Below are positions 51,636-60,058 of a stretch of DNA of 64,000 nucleotides, in pieces. Position 1 is the stretch's first letter; each line of letters starts with the position of its first letter. Under the pieces are notes generated by a model, which was not told where the DNA came from, ran no database searches, and saw only the letters and a program-made list of their open reading frames with translations. This DNA is from Dyella caseinilytica (GTDB taxonomy: Bacteria; Pseudomonadota; Gammaproteobacteria; Xanthomonadales; Rhodanobacteraceae), in the NCBI RefSeq assembly GCF_016865235.1, contig NZ_CP064030.1, positions 4,588,001 to 4,652,000 of the forward strand, in the 5' to 3' direction. Both the position numbers and the translations under genes were made by a program.

Positions 51636-51674
51636 TGCACCAAATGATCAAGTAATTTGAACCAAAATGGTGCA
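51636..51674. promoter_or_regulatory. NtrC-type binding sites upstream of glnA
   Basis: TGAACCAAAATGGTGCA (51658-51674) fits the NtrC site TGCACCA-N3-TGGTGCA in all but one position. A second half-site, TGCACCAAATGATCA, lies at 51636-51650, one helical turn pair away. They stand about 85-100 bases from the sigma-54 promoter, a typical enhancer arrangement. Confidence 0.8.
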
Positions 51675-51805
51675 AAAAAGAATGACGGCCGTGCCGACAG
51701 AAATCCGGGCGTGATACGAAAGTCGCCCATCATCATTCCGCCTAAGCTATGCCATTTGATGTCGGTTGCCTGACCGCGCCGCCCGTTTGCCATGGAGCCT
51801 TCCGC

Positions 51806-52603
51806 GTGCACGACCTGATCAACGTCATCCTGCTCGGCATCATCGAGGGTATTACCGAATTCCTGCCCGTCTCCAGTACCGGCCATCTGCTGATCGCCGA
51901 GAACGTTGGACTGGGCGCGCGCTCGGATCTGTTCAACGTCGGCATTCAGGCCGGCGCCATCCTGGCGATTACGCTGATCTACCGGCAACGCATCTGGCAA
52001 CTACTGACGCAATGGCAAGACCAAGCCAATCGCAGCTATCTGTCCAAGCTGACGGTGGCTTTCCTTATGACATGCGTACTCGGCTTCATCGTGACGCACT
52101 TCGGCTTCAAGCTACCCGAAACGGTGACACCGATTGCCTGGGCGTTGGTGATCGGCGGATTCTGGATTCTGGGCGCTGAAGCTATCGCTGCCCGGCAGGT
52201 CGATCGCAAAGAGGTGACCTGGCGCGTGGCGATTCTGGTCGGTATTGCGCAGATCGTCGCGGGCGTGTTTCCCGGCACCTCGCGTTCGGGCGCCACGATT
52301 TTTACGGCGATGCTGGCCGGTACCAGCAACCGTTCTGCTGCAACGGAGTTTTCATTCCTGGTGGGCATACCGACCATGTATGCCGCCACCGGCTACGAAC
52401 TGCTGAAAGTTTTGAAGGGCGGCGACGCTGCGCATGAAGACTGGACAGCGTTGATCGTCGGCTTCGTGGTGTCGCTGATCGTCGCTTTTGTCGCGGTGAA
52501 GTGGTTGCTTGGCTACATCCGCACGCACCGCTTCACGTGGTTTGCGGTCTATCGCATTGCGTTGGGCGCTGCGCTGTTACTGCTGATGCCAGCGGGCGCG
52601 TGA
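51806..52603 (+). CDS. uppP: Undecaprenyl-diphosphatase UppP (BacA), 265 aa
   Basis: This multi-pass inner-membrane enzyme recycles undecaprenyl diphosphate to the monophosphate lipid carrier for peptidoglycan and other glycans. The family motifs are IIEGITEFLPVSSTGHLLIA near the N-terminus and GVFPGTSRSGATIFTAML in the middle. Start: GTG 51806, eight bases after GGAG (51794-51797); the longer frame from 51749 lacks a ribosome site and is rejected. Length is as usual. It is divergent from glnA across a region with no assigned promoter for this strand. Known members confer bacitracin tolerance when present in excess. Confidence 0.95.
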   Translation: MHDLINVILLGIIEGITEFLPVSSTGHLLIAENVGLGARSDLFNVGIQAGAILAITLIYRQRIWQLLTQWQDQANRSYLSKLTVAFLMTCVLGFIVTHFGFKLPETVTPIAWALVIGGFWILGAEAIAARQVDRKEVTWRVAILVGIAQIVAGVFPGTSRSGATIFTAMLAGTSNRSAATEFSFLVGIPTMYAATGYELLKVLKGGDAAHEDWTALIVGFVVSLIVAFVAVKWLLGYIRTHRFTWFAVYRIALGAALLLLMPAGA

Positions 52604-52641
52604 TGATGCGCAAACGCGCGACTCCATCGCGCATGAACCTA

Positions 52642-52670
52642 CTTTCTCTCCTGTCAGGCAGGAGAAAAAG
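52642..52670. terminator. Bidirectional terminator hairpin between uppP and the LysR gene
   Basis: CTTTCTCTCCTG (52642-52653) and CAGGAGAAAAAG (52659-52670) pair with one mismatch around a five-base loop, between two convergent genes. The pyrimidine-rich and A-rich outer parts serve both directions. Confidence 0.65.
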
Positions 52671-52681
52671 CAGGTTCGATG

Positions 52682-53662
52682 TCATTGCGTTCTGCGCTGG
52701 GGTGCCGGCAATTCACGCACCGGCCGCAACGCATCAACCACTGGCGCGGGCGCCATCTGGCATACCGATTCGAACGGCCGCTCGAACAGCTCGCGCGACC
52801 ATTCGATAAACGCCTGCACGCGCGCCGACAGATGCTTCTTCTGCGGGTAGACGATCCACACGTTCTTGCCCGTGGACACGGTATCGGTCATCACCGGTTC
52901 CAGCTTGCCCAGATCCAGCATGCATGCCGCCAGCACGTGCGGCGCCTGGATGATTCCCAAGCCGGCGACGGCTGCCTGGATGACCGATTCACCGTCATTG
53001 ATCAGCATGTGCGCGTTGACGTCCACTTCGATGCGGCCGCTCGAGGTATCGAACTGCCACTGACGCGGACGCCCGTTGGGGTAGACGTAGTTGATGCAGC
53101 GGTGGTTCTTCAGGTCATCAAGACTGCTCGGCGCACCATACTTCTGCAGGTACTCGGGCGAGGCCAGCAGCACATTGCGGAAATAGCCGATCTTGCGGGC
53201 GATCAGGCTGGAATCTTCCAGCTCGCCCATGCGAATGGCGCAATCCACCCCCTCCTCATTCAGGTCATAGGGGTAGTCGCACATCATCAACTCCAGACGA
53301 ATGTCCGGATAGCGTTTCTCGAATTCGGAGAGCAGAGGGATGATCGCCGCCCGCCCCACCGACACCGACATCCCCACCCGCAGCTTGCCCGTTGGCTTGC
53401 GATGGGAGTAGCCCAGCGCCTCGGTCGCTTCGGTGAGATCGGCAAGGATCTCCTTGCAACGTGTATAGAACGAGGCGCCATCGTCGGTTAAACGCAGGGC
53501 GCGGGTAGAGCGAAACAGCAGTCGCACGCCCAGATGCTCCTCTAGGCGGGAGACAGCGCGGCTAACGCCCGAGGGAGTCATGCCCAGCTGCGCGGCAGCG
53601 GAGGCAAAACTTTTCGCCTCTACCACCCGGACGAAGGCAGAAATAGCGGAAAAGTCTTCCAT
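52682..53662 (-). CDS. LysR-family regulator divergent from the MexEF-OprN-like pump, 326 aa
   Basis: The N-terminal helix-turn-helix is AISAFVRVVEAKSFASAAAQ and LGMTPSGVSRAVSRLEEHLG, followed by the RSTRALRLTDDG linker. The C-terminal half is a periplasmic-binding-type effector domain (GKLRVGMSVSVGRAAIIPLL). ATG 53662 is the best start; the frame also opens at TTG 53674. Its place next to the fusion-protein gene, with a shared palindrome at 53700-53728, resembles MexT and other LysR pump activators. The effector is unknown. Confidence 0.93.
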   Translation of the reverse strand: MEDFSAISAFVRVVEAKSFASAAAQLGMTPSGVSRAVSRLEEHLGVRLLFRSTRALRLTDDGASFYTRCKEILADLTEATEALGYSHRKPTGKLRVGMSVSVGRAAIIPLLSEFEKRYPDIRLELMMCDYPYDLNEEGVDCAIRMGELEDSSLIARKIGYFRNVLLASPEYLQKYGAPSSLDDLKNHRCINYVYPNGRPRQWQFDTSSGRIEVDVNAHMLINDGESVIQAAVAGLGIIQAPHVLAACMLDLGKLEPVMTDTVSTGKNVWIVYPQKKHLSARVQAFIEWSRELFERPFESVCQMAPAPVVDALRPVRELPAPQRRTQ

Positions 53663-53699
53663 AGCTAGGTCCAAAGCAAGTAGTCATCATTATTGTGCA

Positions 53700-53728
53700 C
53701 CCATTCGTGACTACGAGTCACGAGTGGG
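53700..53728. promoter_or_regulatory. LysR-type operator between the regulator and the pump genes
   Basis: CCCATTCGTGACT and AGTCACGAGTGGG are inverted around ACG, with 12 of 13 pairs matching, in the 166-base divergent region. It contains the T-N11-A form expected of LysR boxes. It is the likely binding site of the adjacent regulator, acting both on itself and on the pump operon. Confidence 0.7.
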
Positions 53729-53828
53729 TTGCGCAAGAAACGGATTTTCTAAACTGTACGGTATACCCATTATTCGTTTCCCCATCGTTGCTGCATTGCG
53801 GCACGACTATTTCCAGGGAGCGATAAAG

Positions 53829-55088
53829 ATGTTGAAGAAGACCATTCTGGCCGGTGTGCTCGTAGCTGCGATCGCCGGTAGTTGGGTATTACTAAGCCAC
53901 CACAGCGCCCAGGCCCAGGGCGCCGGTCCCGGCGGCGGCGGTCCACCCGAAGTCACCGTGGCTCCGGCGATGGTCCGGCCGGTCAGCGACAGCGCCGATT
54001 TCACCGGCCAGCTTCAGGCCGTTGATACCGTTGATGTACGCCCCCGCGTAGGCGGATATGTGGACGCCGTGCTGTTTAAGGAAGGGGCCGAGGTGCATCA
54101 GGGCGATGTGCTGTTCCGTATCGACCCGCGCCCGTTCCAGGCCGAGGTGGATCGGCTGACTGCCAATCGCGCCCAGGCGCAGGCCCAGTTGGGTCTGGCC
54201 CAGGCCAACGCCGCCCGTGCCAAACGTCTGCTTGCCCAGCATGCAATTTCGCAAGAAGACGCCGACAGCATGAGCACCAGCGAGCAAAGCGCCACCGCCA
54301 CGCTGGCGGCGGCCACGGCAGCACTCGCCACCGCCAAGCTCAACCTCGACTGGACCCAGGTGCGCGCGCCGATCGACGGCCGGGTCAGCAATGCCCACAT
54401 CATGCCGGGCAACCTGGTCACCAGTTCGGATGTGCTGACCAGCGTGGTATCGGTCAACCCGATCTACGTGTACTTCGACGTGGACGAGCAGACGTGGCTG
54501 AAGCTCGATCGCCTGCGCCGCGATGCCACCAGGAACGGCCGCAACGCACGCATCGAAGCGACCATGGGATTGGCCGATGAACAAGGCTATCCGCACGAGG
54601 GCCGCATCGACTTCGTCGACAACCAGTTGCGCCCGAACTCCGGCACGATGCGTCTGCGCGCCGTGTTTGACGAAGAAGACGGCCTGCTGACACCAGGACT
54701 GTATGCGCACGTGCGCCTGCAGAGCGGCCAGCCGCGTCCACGCGTGCTGATCGATGACCGTGCTGTCGGCACCGATCTGGGCAATCAGTTCGTCTACGTG
54801 GTCGACGGGCAGCACAAGGTGCAGTACCGCAAGGTCGACACCGGCCCGCTGTTCCATGGTCTGCGCGTGATCGATGACGGGCTCAACGGCGGTGATGTCG
54901 TCGTGGTCAACGGCTTGCAGCACGTACGTCCCGGCGTGGAAGTGACGCCGCAGCAAGTCGCGATGGATTACCGCCTTGATGTGCAGGACAAGGCGCTGGT
55001 CGATGCGGCGGCGACGAATCCTGATGGTGACGATACGCGTACCGCGCAGGCAGATAACCGCACAACGCAGAAGCGCCCGCAAGGCTGA
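53829..55088 (+). CDS. RND membrane fusion protein (MexE/AcrA type), 419 aa
   Basis: This is the periplasmic adaptor of a tripartite efflux pump. The N-terminus is a signal/anchor (TILAGVLVAAIAGSWVLL). Then DFTGQLQAVDTVDVRPRVGG and YVDAVLFKEGAEVHQGDVLF form the lipoyl half, an alanine/glutamine-rich coiled-coil hairpin covers about residues 115-170, and RAPIDGRVSNAHIMPGNLV is the second lipoyl half. It begins at ATG 53829 after CAGGGAGCG. It is first of a three-gene operon with the permease and channel. Confidence 0.95.
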   Translation: MLKKTILAGVLVAAIAGSWVLLSHHSAQAQGAGPGGGGPPEVTVAPAMVRPVSDSADFTGQLQAVDTVDVRPRVGGYVDAVLFKEGAEVHQGDVLFRIDPRPFQAEVDRLTANRAQAQAQLGLAQANAARAKRLLAQHAISQEDADSMSTSEQSATATLAAATAALATAKLNLDWTQVRAPIDGRVSNAHIMPGNLVTSSDVLTSVVSVNPIYVYFDVDEQTWLKLDRLRRDATRNGRNARIEATMGLADEQGYPHEGRIDFVDNQLRPNSGTMRLRAVFDEEDGLLTPGLYAHVRLQSGQPRPRVLIDDRAVGTDLGNQFVYVVDGQHKVQYRKVDTGPLFHGLRVIDDGLNGGDVVVVNGLQHVRPGVEVTPQQVAMDYRLDVQDKALVDAAATNPDGDDTRTAQADNRTTQKRPQG

Positions 55089-55099
55089 GCGCCCTTCTT

Positions 55100-55240
55100 C
55101 CTCTCTCCTCTTCGGAGAGAGGACCGAGGTGGGGGCCCGCCTCGCGATGAACTTCAAAGAAGCATCGCGGAAATATTGAGCTTCTCCGCACGAGCGAGCC
55201 CTCACCCCAACCCTCTCCCCCGAGGGGAGAGGGAGGCTTT
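55100..55240. repeat. CTCTCTCC/GGGGAGAGGG repeat between fusion protein and permease genes
   Basis: The region contains CTCTCTCCTCTTCGGAGAGAG and, further on, CCTCTCCCCCGAGGGGAGAGG, both palindromic, plus GAGGTGGGGGCCCGCCTCGC. These resemble the blocks inside lhr. It occupies most of the 175-base gap within the pump operon, so it is transcribed and may affect downstream expression. Confidence 0.75.
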
Positions 55241-55263
55241 ACGGCAAGAATGAGAAAACATCC

Positions 55264-58200
55264 ATGAAAAACATTGCACAGTTTTTCGTCGACCGGCCGA
55301 TCATGGCCGCCGTGCTTTCGCTGATCCTGGTGATCGCGGGCAGCATCGCGGTGTTCAAGCTACCGATCAGCGAATATCCCGAAGTCGTGCCGCCCACCGT
55401 GGTGGTGCGCGCCAACTATCCCGGCGCCAGCCCTGAAGTGATCGGCGAAACCGTCGCCACGCCGCTGGAAGAACAGATCAACGGCGTCGAAGGCATGCAG
55501 TATTCGTCTTCGCAGGCAACCAGCGACGGCCAGATGACCTTGACCGTCACCTTCGCGCTGGGCACCGATCTCAACAACGCGCAGGTGGAAGTACAGAATC
55601 GCGTGTCGCAAGCCCTGCCCCGTCTGCCGGAAGAAGTGCAGCGCCTGGGTGTGACCACGCAGAAAAGTTCTCCCGACCTGACCATGGTGGTGCACCTGAC
55701 CTCGCCGGATAAGCGTTACGACATGCTTTATCTGTCGAACTACGCGCGCCTGCACATCAAGGACATCCTCGCTCGTCTCGATGGCGTGGGTGACGTGCAG
55801 CTGTTCGGTGCTGGTGAATACAGCATGCGCGTGTGGTTGAATCCCGACCGACTCGCCCAACGTCACATGACCACCAGTGACGTTGTTCACGCGATCCAGG
55901 AACAAAACGTCGCCGTGGCGGCGGGTGCGCTGAATGCGCCACCGGTGCCGGGCAATACCGACTTCCAGCTCAATATCCACACGCAGGGCCGCCTGAGCAC
56001 GACGGAAGAGTTCGGCAACATCATCGTACGCACCGATTCGGATGGCAGCGTGGTGCATCTGCGTGACGTTGCACGCGTCGAACTGGGTTCCGATCAGTAC
56101 GCGCTGCGCAGCTTGCTGGACAACCAGCCGGCGGTGGCGATTCCGATCTTTGCACGCCCGGGCTCCAACGCGATTCAGATTTCCAACGAAGTGCGCGCCA
56201 CGATGGCGGAGCTGAGCAAGGAATTCCCCCAGGGAATCGAATACCACATCGTGTACGACCCGACCGTCTTCGTGCGCGGCTCGATCGAAGCGGTGGCGCA
56301 TACACTGCTGGAAGCCATCCTGCTGGTTGTGCTGGTGGTGATTCTGTTCCTGCAGACGTGGCGCGCGTCAGTGATTCCGTTGGTGGCCGTGCCGGTGTCG
56401 TTGATCGGTACGTTCGCCGTGATGTACGTGGTGGGCTTCTCGCTCAACGCGCTATCGCTGTTCGGCCTGGTGCTGGCAATCGGTATCGTGGTGGACGACG
56501 CCATCGTGGTGGTGGAGAACGTCGAGCGTAATATCGAACTTGGCTACACGCCGCGTGAAGCAACGCGACGCGCCATGAACGAAGTGACCGGCCCCATCAT
56601 CGCTACGGCCCTGGTGCTGTGTGCGGTGTTCGTGCCGACCGCGTTCATCAGTGGTTTGACCGGCGAGTTCTATCGCCAGTTCGCGCTGACCATCGCGATC
56701 TCCACGGTGATCTCCGCCTTCAACTCGTTGAGCCTGAGTCCGGCGCTCGCTGCTGTACTGCTGAAAGGTCATGACGCACCGAAGGACCGTCTCTCGATCC
56801 TGATCGAGAAGGCTTTCGGATGGCTGTTCCGTCCGTTCAACAAGCTGTTCCATTTCGGCTCTGAACGTTATGTCGGCGCCGTGCATCGCATCGTGGGCAA
56901 GGGTCCGGTTGCGCTGGTGATCTATGGCGGTCTGATCTTTATGACGTGGGTAGGCTTCTCGCACGTGCCGATGGGCTTCGTGCCGGCACAGGACAAACAG
57001 TACCTGGTGTCGTTCGCGCAGTTGCCGGATGCCTCGTCGCTTGATCGCACGGAAGATGTCATCAAGCGCATGTCCGAGATCGCGCTGAAACAGCCGGGCG
57101 TGCAGAGCGCTGTGGCCTTCCCCGGTCTGTCGATCAATGGCTTCACCAACAGTACCAATGCAGGCATTGTGTTCGAAACGCTCAAACCGTTTGAGGAACG
57201 GCGCGATCCTTCCCTGTCGGCGGGCGCAATTGCCGCAGCGTTGGACAAGCAGTTCTCGAATATCCAGGACGCCTACATCGCGACGTTCCCGCCACCGCCG
57301 GTCCAAGGCCTTGGCACGATCGGTGGTTTCCGCATCCAGATCGAGGACCGTGGTCAGCTTGGTTTCGATGAGTTGTACAAGCAGACGCAGAACCTGATCG
57401 CGCAGAGCCAAAAAGTGCCGGCGTTGGCTGGGCTATTTTCCAGCTATGAGGTAAGCGTGCCGCAGGTGGACGCCAACGTGGATCGCGAAAAGGCGAAAGC
57501 CGAAGGCGTGGATCTGGCCGATGTCGACGACACCCTGCAAAGCTATCTCGGCTCGCTGTACGTCAACGATTTCAACCGTTTTGGTCGCATCTATCAGGTG
57601 AACGTCTCGGCCGATTCCAGCTACCGTCATGAGCCGCAAGACATCCTTCAGCTCAAGACGCGCAATGCGCAGGGCGACATGGTTCCGCTGGGTTCTTTCG
57701 TCACGGTGCATAAGACCGCGGGTCTTGAACGTGTGATGCATTACAACGGCTATGTCACCGCGGAAATCAATGGCGGCCCCGCACCGGGTTTCAGTTCCGG
57801 CCAGGCACAGGCAGCGATGGAGAAGCTGGCGCAAGACAATCTGCCGAACGGCATGAGCTATGAGTGGACCGAGCTGACCTATCAGCAGATCCTTGCTGGC
57901 AACACCGCCATTCTTGTATTCCCGTTGTGCGTGCTGCTGGTGTTCCTGGTGCTGTCGTCGCTGTACGAAAGCTGGTCGCTGCCGCTGGCGGTGATCCTGA
58001 TCGTGCCGATGGTCTTGCTGTCCGCGATCGCCGGTGTGTGGCTGTCGGGTGGCGACAACAACATCTTCACCCAGATCGGTTTGATCGTGCTGGTTGGACT
58101 TGCGTGCAAGAACGCGATCCTGATCGTCGAGTTTGCCCGCGAACGCCAGCATGAAGGCATGAGCCGCCACGATGCGGTGCTGGAAGCAGCTCGCCTGCGT

Positions 58201-58449
58201 CTTCGCCCGATCCTGATGACGTCGATCGCTTTCATCATGGGTGTCGTGCCGCTGGTTACCTCGCACGGCGCGGGCGCGGAAATGCGTCATGCGATGGGCG
58301 TTGCGGTGTTCTCCGGCATGCTCGGCGTGACCATCTTCGGCTTGATCTATACCCCGCTGTTCTACGTGCTGATCCGCGCCGTCGTCGAACGCCGCGAAGC
58401 ACGCAAGAAGCAGCACACATCGATTACGCCCGCTTTGGAGGGCCATTGA
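55264..58449 (+). CDS. RND efflux permease, MexF/AcrB type, 1061 aa
   Basis: This is the inner-membrane pump of the tripartite system. It starts with NIAQFFVDRPIMAAVLSLIL, and shows LPISEYPEVVPPTVVVRANY, the relay aspartates in VLAIGIVVDDAIVVVENVER, NEVTGPIIATALVLCAVFVP and the second-half LVGLACKNAILIVEFARERQ. The layout is closer to MexF than to the three permeases at 26969-37083. The start ATG 55264 follows a weak AGAAAACATCC. The channel gene begins one base after its stop. Substrates of MexF-like pumps include chloramphenicol, quinolones and trimethoprim; this one is untested. Confidence 0.96.
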   Translation: MKNIAQFFVDRPIMAAVLSLILVIAGSIAVFKLPISEYPEVVPPTVVVRANYPGASPEVIGETVATPLEEQINGVEGMQYSSSQATSDGQMTLTVTFALGTDLNNAQVEVQNRVSQALPRLPEEVQRLGVTTQKSSPDLTMVVHLTSPDKRYDMLYLSNYARLHIKDILARLDGVGDVQLFGAGEYSMRVWLNPDRLAQRHMTTSDVVHAIQEQNVAVAAGALNAPPVPGNTDFQLNIHTQGRLSTTEEFGNIIVRTDSDGSVVHLRDVARVELGSDQYALRSLLDNQPAVAIPIFARPGSNAIQISNEVRATMAELSKEFPQGIEYHIVYDPTVFVRGSIEAVAHTLLEAILLVVLVVILFLQTWRASVIPLVAVPVSLIGTFAVMYVVGFSLNALSLFGLVLAIGIVVDDAIVVVENVERNIELGYTPREATRRAMNEVTGPIIATALVLCAVFVPTAFISGLTGEFYRQFALTIAISTVISAFNSLSLSPALAAVLLKGHDAPKDRLSILIEKAFGWLFRPFNKLFHFGSERYVGAVHRIVGKGPVALVIYGGLIFMTWVGFSHVPMGFVPAQDKQYLVSFAQLPDASSLDRTEDVIKRMSEIALKQPGVQSAVAFPGLSINGFTNSTNAGIVFETLKPFEERRDPSLSAGAIAAALDKQFSNIQDAYIATFPPPPVQGLGTIGGFRIQIEDRGQLGFDELYKQTQNLIAQSQKVPALAGLFSSYEVSVPQVDANVDREKAKAEGVDLADVDDTLQSYLGSLYVNDFNRFGRIYQVNVSADSSYRHEPQDILQLKTRNAQGDMVPLGSFVTVHKTAGLERVMHYNGYVTAEINGGPAPGFSSGQAQAAMEKLAQDNLPNGMSYEWTELTYQQILAGNTAILVFPLCVLLVFLVLSSLYESWSLPLAVILIVPMVLLSAIAGVWLSGGDNNIFTQIGLIVLVGLACKNAILIVEFARERQHEGMSRHDAVLEAARLRLRPILMTSIAFIMGVVPLVTSHGAGAEMRHAMGVAVFSGMLGVTIFGLIYTPLFYVLIRAVVERREARKKQHTSITPALEGH

Positions 58450-58450
58450 G

Positions 58451-59884
58451 ATGACACGTTTTATCCGTAATACCGCGCTGTATGCAGCACTCGCGCTGGC
58501 CGGATGCGCCAGCGTGGGGCCGGATTACAAGACACCGAACACTCCATCTGCAAAAGTGCAGGGCATCGACGTGGCGCGTGAAAGCGCCGCGCAGTTCCAG
58601 GCAACCTGGTGGAAGCAGTTCAATGATCCCGTGCTCGATACGCTGATCCAGCGCGCAGCGAAGGGCAGTCTGGATCTGCGCATCGCCGAGGCGCGCCTCA
58701 AGGAATCGCGCGGCTTGCTCGGCAGCGCCAAGTCGAACCAGATCCCGACCATCACTCCCGGTGTTTCCTATACCCGTGCGCTGGAACAAGACCCTGGATT
58801 CACCACCGGACGCATACCGATCGATACCTACCAGGCTGGCTTCGACGCTTCTTGGGAGCTGGATCTGTTCGGCGGCGTGCGCCGTTCCGTGGAAGCAGCG
58901 CGTGCCGATGTCGGTGCCAGCCAAGCGTCGTTGCAGGATGCGCAAGTCAGCCTGTTTGCCGAAGTCGCGCGCAATTACTTTGAACTGCGCGGTGCCCAGC
59001 AACGGTTGGCCATTGCTCAGCGCAACATCGATAACCAGGCCGATACGCTGAAGCTGATCCAGGCGCGTGCACAGATCGGTACGGCATCCGATCAGGATGT
59101 CGCCAGCGCCAGCGCGCAGCTGAATGCAGCGAAAGCACAATTGCCGGTGCTCGACACACAAGCTCATGCGTACGAATATCGGCTGGCGGTGCTGCTCGGC
59201 GAGCGGCCCGGCGAACTGGATGTCGACGTATCACCGGCGACGTTCAAGCCGATCGCTACGGTGTTGCCGATGGGCGATGACGGTGACGTGCTTTCACGCC
59301 GTCCGGATGTGCGTATCGCCGAGCGTCAATACGCCGCCGCTACCGCGCGCATCGGCGTCGCCAAGGCAGATTTCTTCCCGCATATCTCGCTCGGCGGTTT
59401 TGTCGGTTTCCTCGCGGGTCGCAGCAACGACTTTGGCGGTCCTGCTTCGCGTGCTTTTTCGTTCGGCCCCAGCATTACCTGGAATGGCTTGAACGTCGAA
59501 CGTGTGCGCTCCAACCTGCATGTCAGCGAAGCACGCGCTGATGAAGCCGAGGCGAACTACCAACAGACCGTGTTGCAGGCGATCGAGGATGTCGATAACG
59601 CCGTGGTGGGCTACAACGCCGAACATGCGCGCGTCGAGCAATTGATTGCACAGAGCGAGCAAAGCAAGCGGGCCGCGGATCTGGCACGCATCCGTTATCA
59701 GGAAGGCGCGACCGGCTATCTGGAACTGCTGGATGCCGAACGTGTACAGCTGGCTGCGGAGGATGATCTGGCGCAGTCCGAGACAGCGATCGATACGCGC
59801 GCTGTGTCGTTGTACAAGGCGCTTGGCGGTGGTTGGCAAGCCTGTGGTGATGCGAGTTGTTCGCAGGTGGCGCAAGTCCCGTAA
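58451..59884 (+). CDS. Outer-membrane efflux channel, OprN/NodT type lipoprotein, 477 aa
   Basis: The N-terminus (YAALALAGCASVGPDYKTPN) is a lipoprotein signal with the lipobox LAGC, so the channel is lipid-anchored. The two tandem TolC-type repeats show LRIAEARLKESRGLLGSAKS, SWELDLFGGVRRSVEAARAD, SRRPDVRIAERQYAAATARI and ERVRSNLHVSEARADEAEAN. It follows the permease directly and completes a fusion protein-permease-channel operon. At 477 residues it is of usual size. Confidence 0.96.
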   Translation: MTRFIRNTALYAALALAGCASVGPDYKTPNTPSAKVQGIDVARESAAQFQATWWKQFNDPVLDTLIQRAAKGSLDLRIAEARLKESRGLLGSAKSNQIPTITPGVSYTRALEQDPGFTTGRIPIDTYQAGFDASWELDLFGGVRRSVEAARADVGASQASLQDAQVSLFAEVARNYFELRGAQQRLAIAQRNIDNQADTLKLIQARAQIGTASDQDVASASAQLNAAKAQLPVLDTQAHAYEYRLAVLLGERPGELDVDVSPATFKPIATVLPMGDDGDVLSRRPDVRIAERQYAAATARIGVAKADFFPHISLGGFVGFLAGRSNDFGGPASRAFSFGPSITWNGLNVERVRSNLHVSEARADEAEANYQQTVLQAIEDVDNAVVGYNAEHARVEQLIAQSEQSKRAADLARIRYQEGATGYLELLDAERVQLAAEDDLAQSETAIDTRAVSLYKALGGGWQACGDASCSQVAQVP

Positions 59885-59916
59885 GTGTTTCAGATAAATT
59901 TTGAATCTTGCTTCAC

Positions 59917-59995
59917 CGTCATCCCGTCGAACACCGGGATCCAGCGACTTGTCGATCTTCAAAGTCACTGGGTTCCGGCCTTCGCCGGGACGACG
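59917..59995. repeat. GTCATCCCGT palindromic repeat element (imperfect)
   Basis: CGTCATCCCG (59918-59927) and CGGGACGACG (59986-59995) pair with one mismatch, and an inner pair GCGACTT/AAGTCAC occurs. It follows the pump operon and belongs to the same repeat family as 2961-3065. Confidence 0.75.
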
Positions 59996-60058
59996 CATCG
60001 GGAGCGCTGAATGTCCCGGCTAGCGTGCATACACCGAACAACCAGCACGTCATCAGCG

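Noticed and set aside
51617..51640. TGGCAAGCCCCTTTTGCA as a sigma-54 promoter for uppP
   Set aside because: GG and GC are two bases too far apart for a -24/-12 promoter.
53892..55205. A 437-residue minus-strand frame opposite the membrane fusion protein gene
   Set aside because: It is an antisense shadow. The fusion protein has the full lipoyl and coiled-coil pattern.
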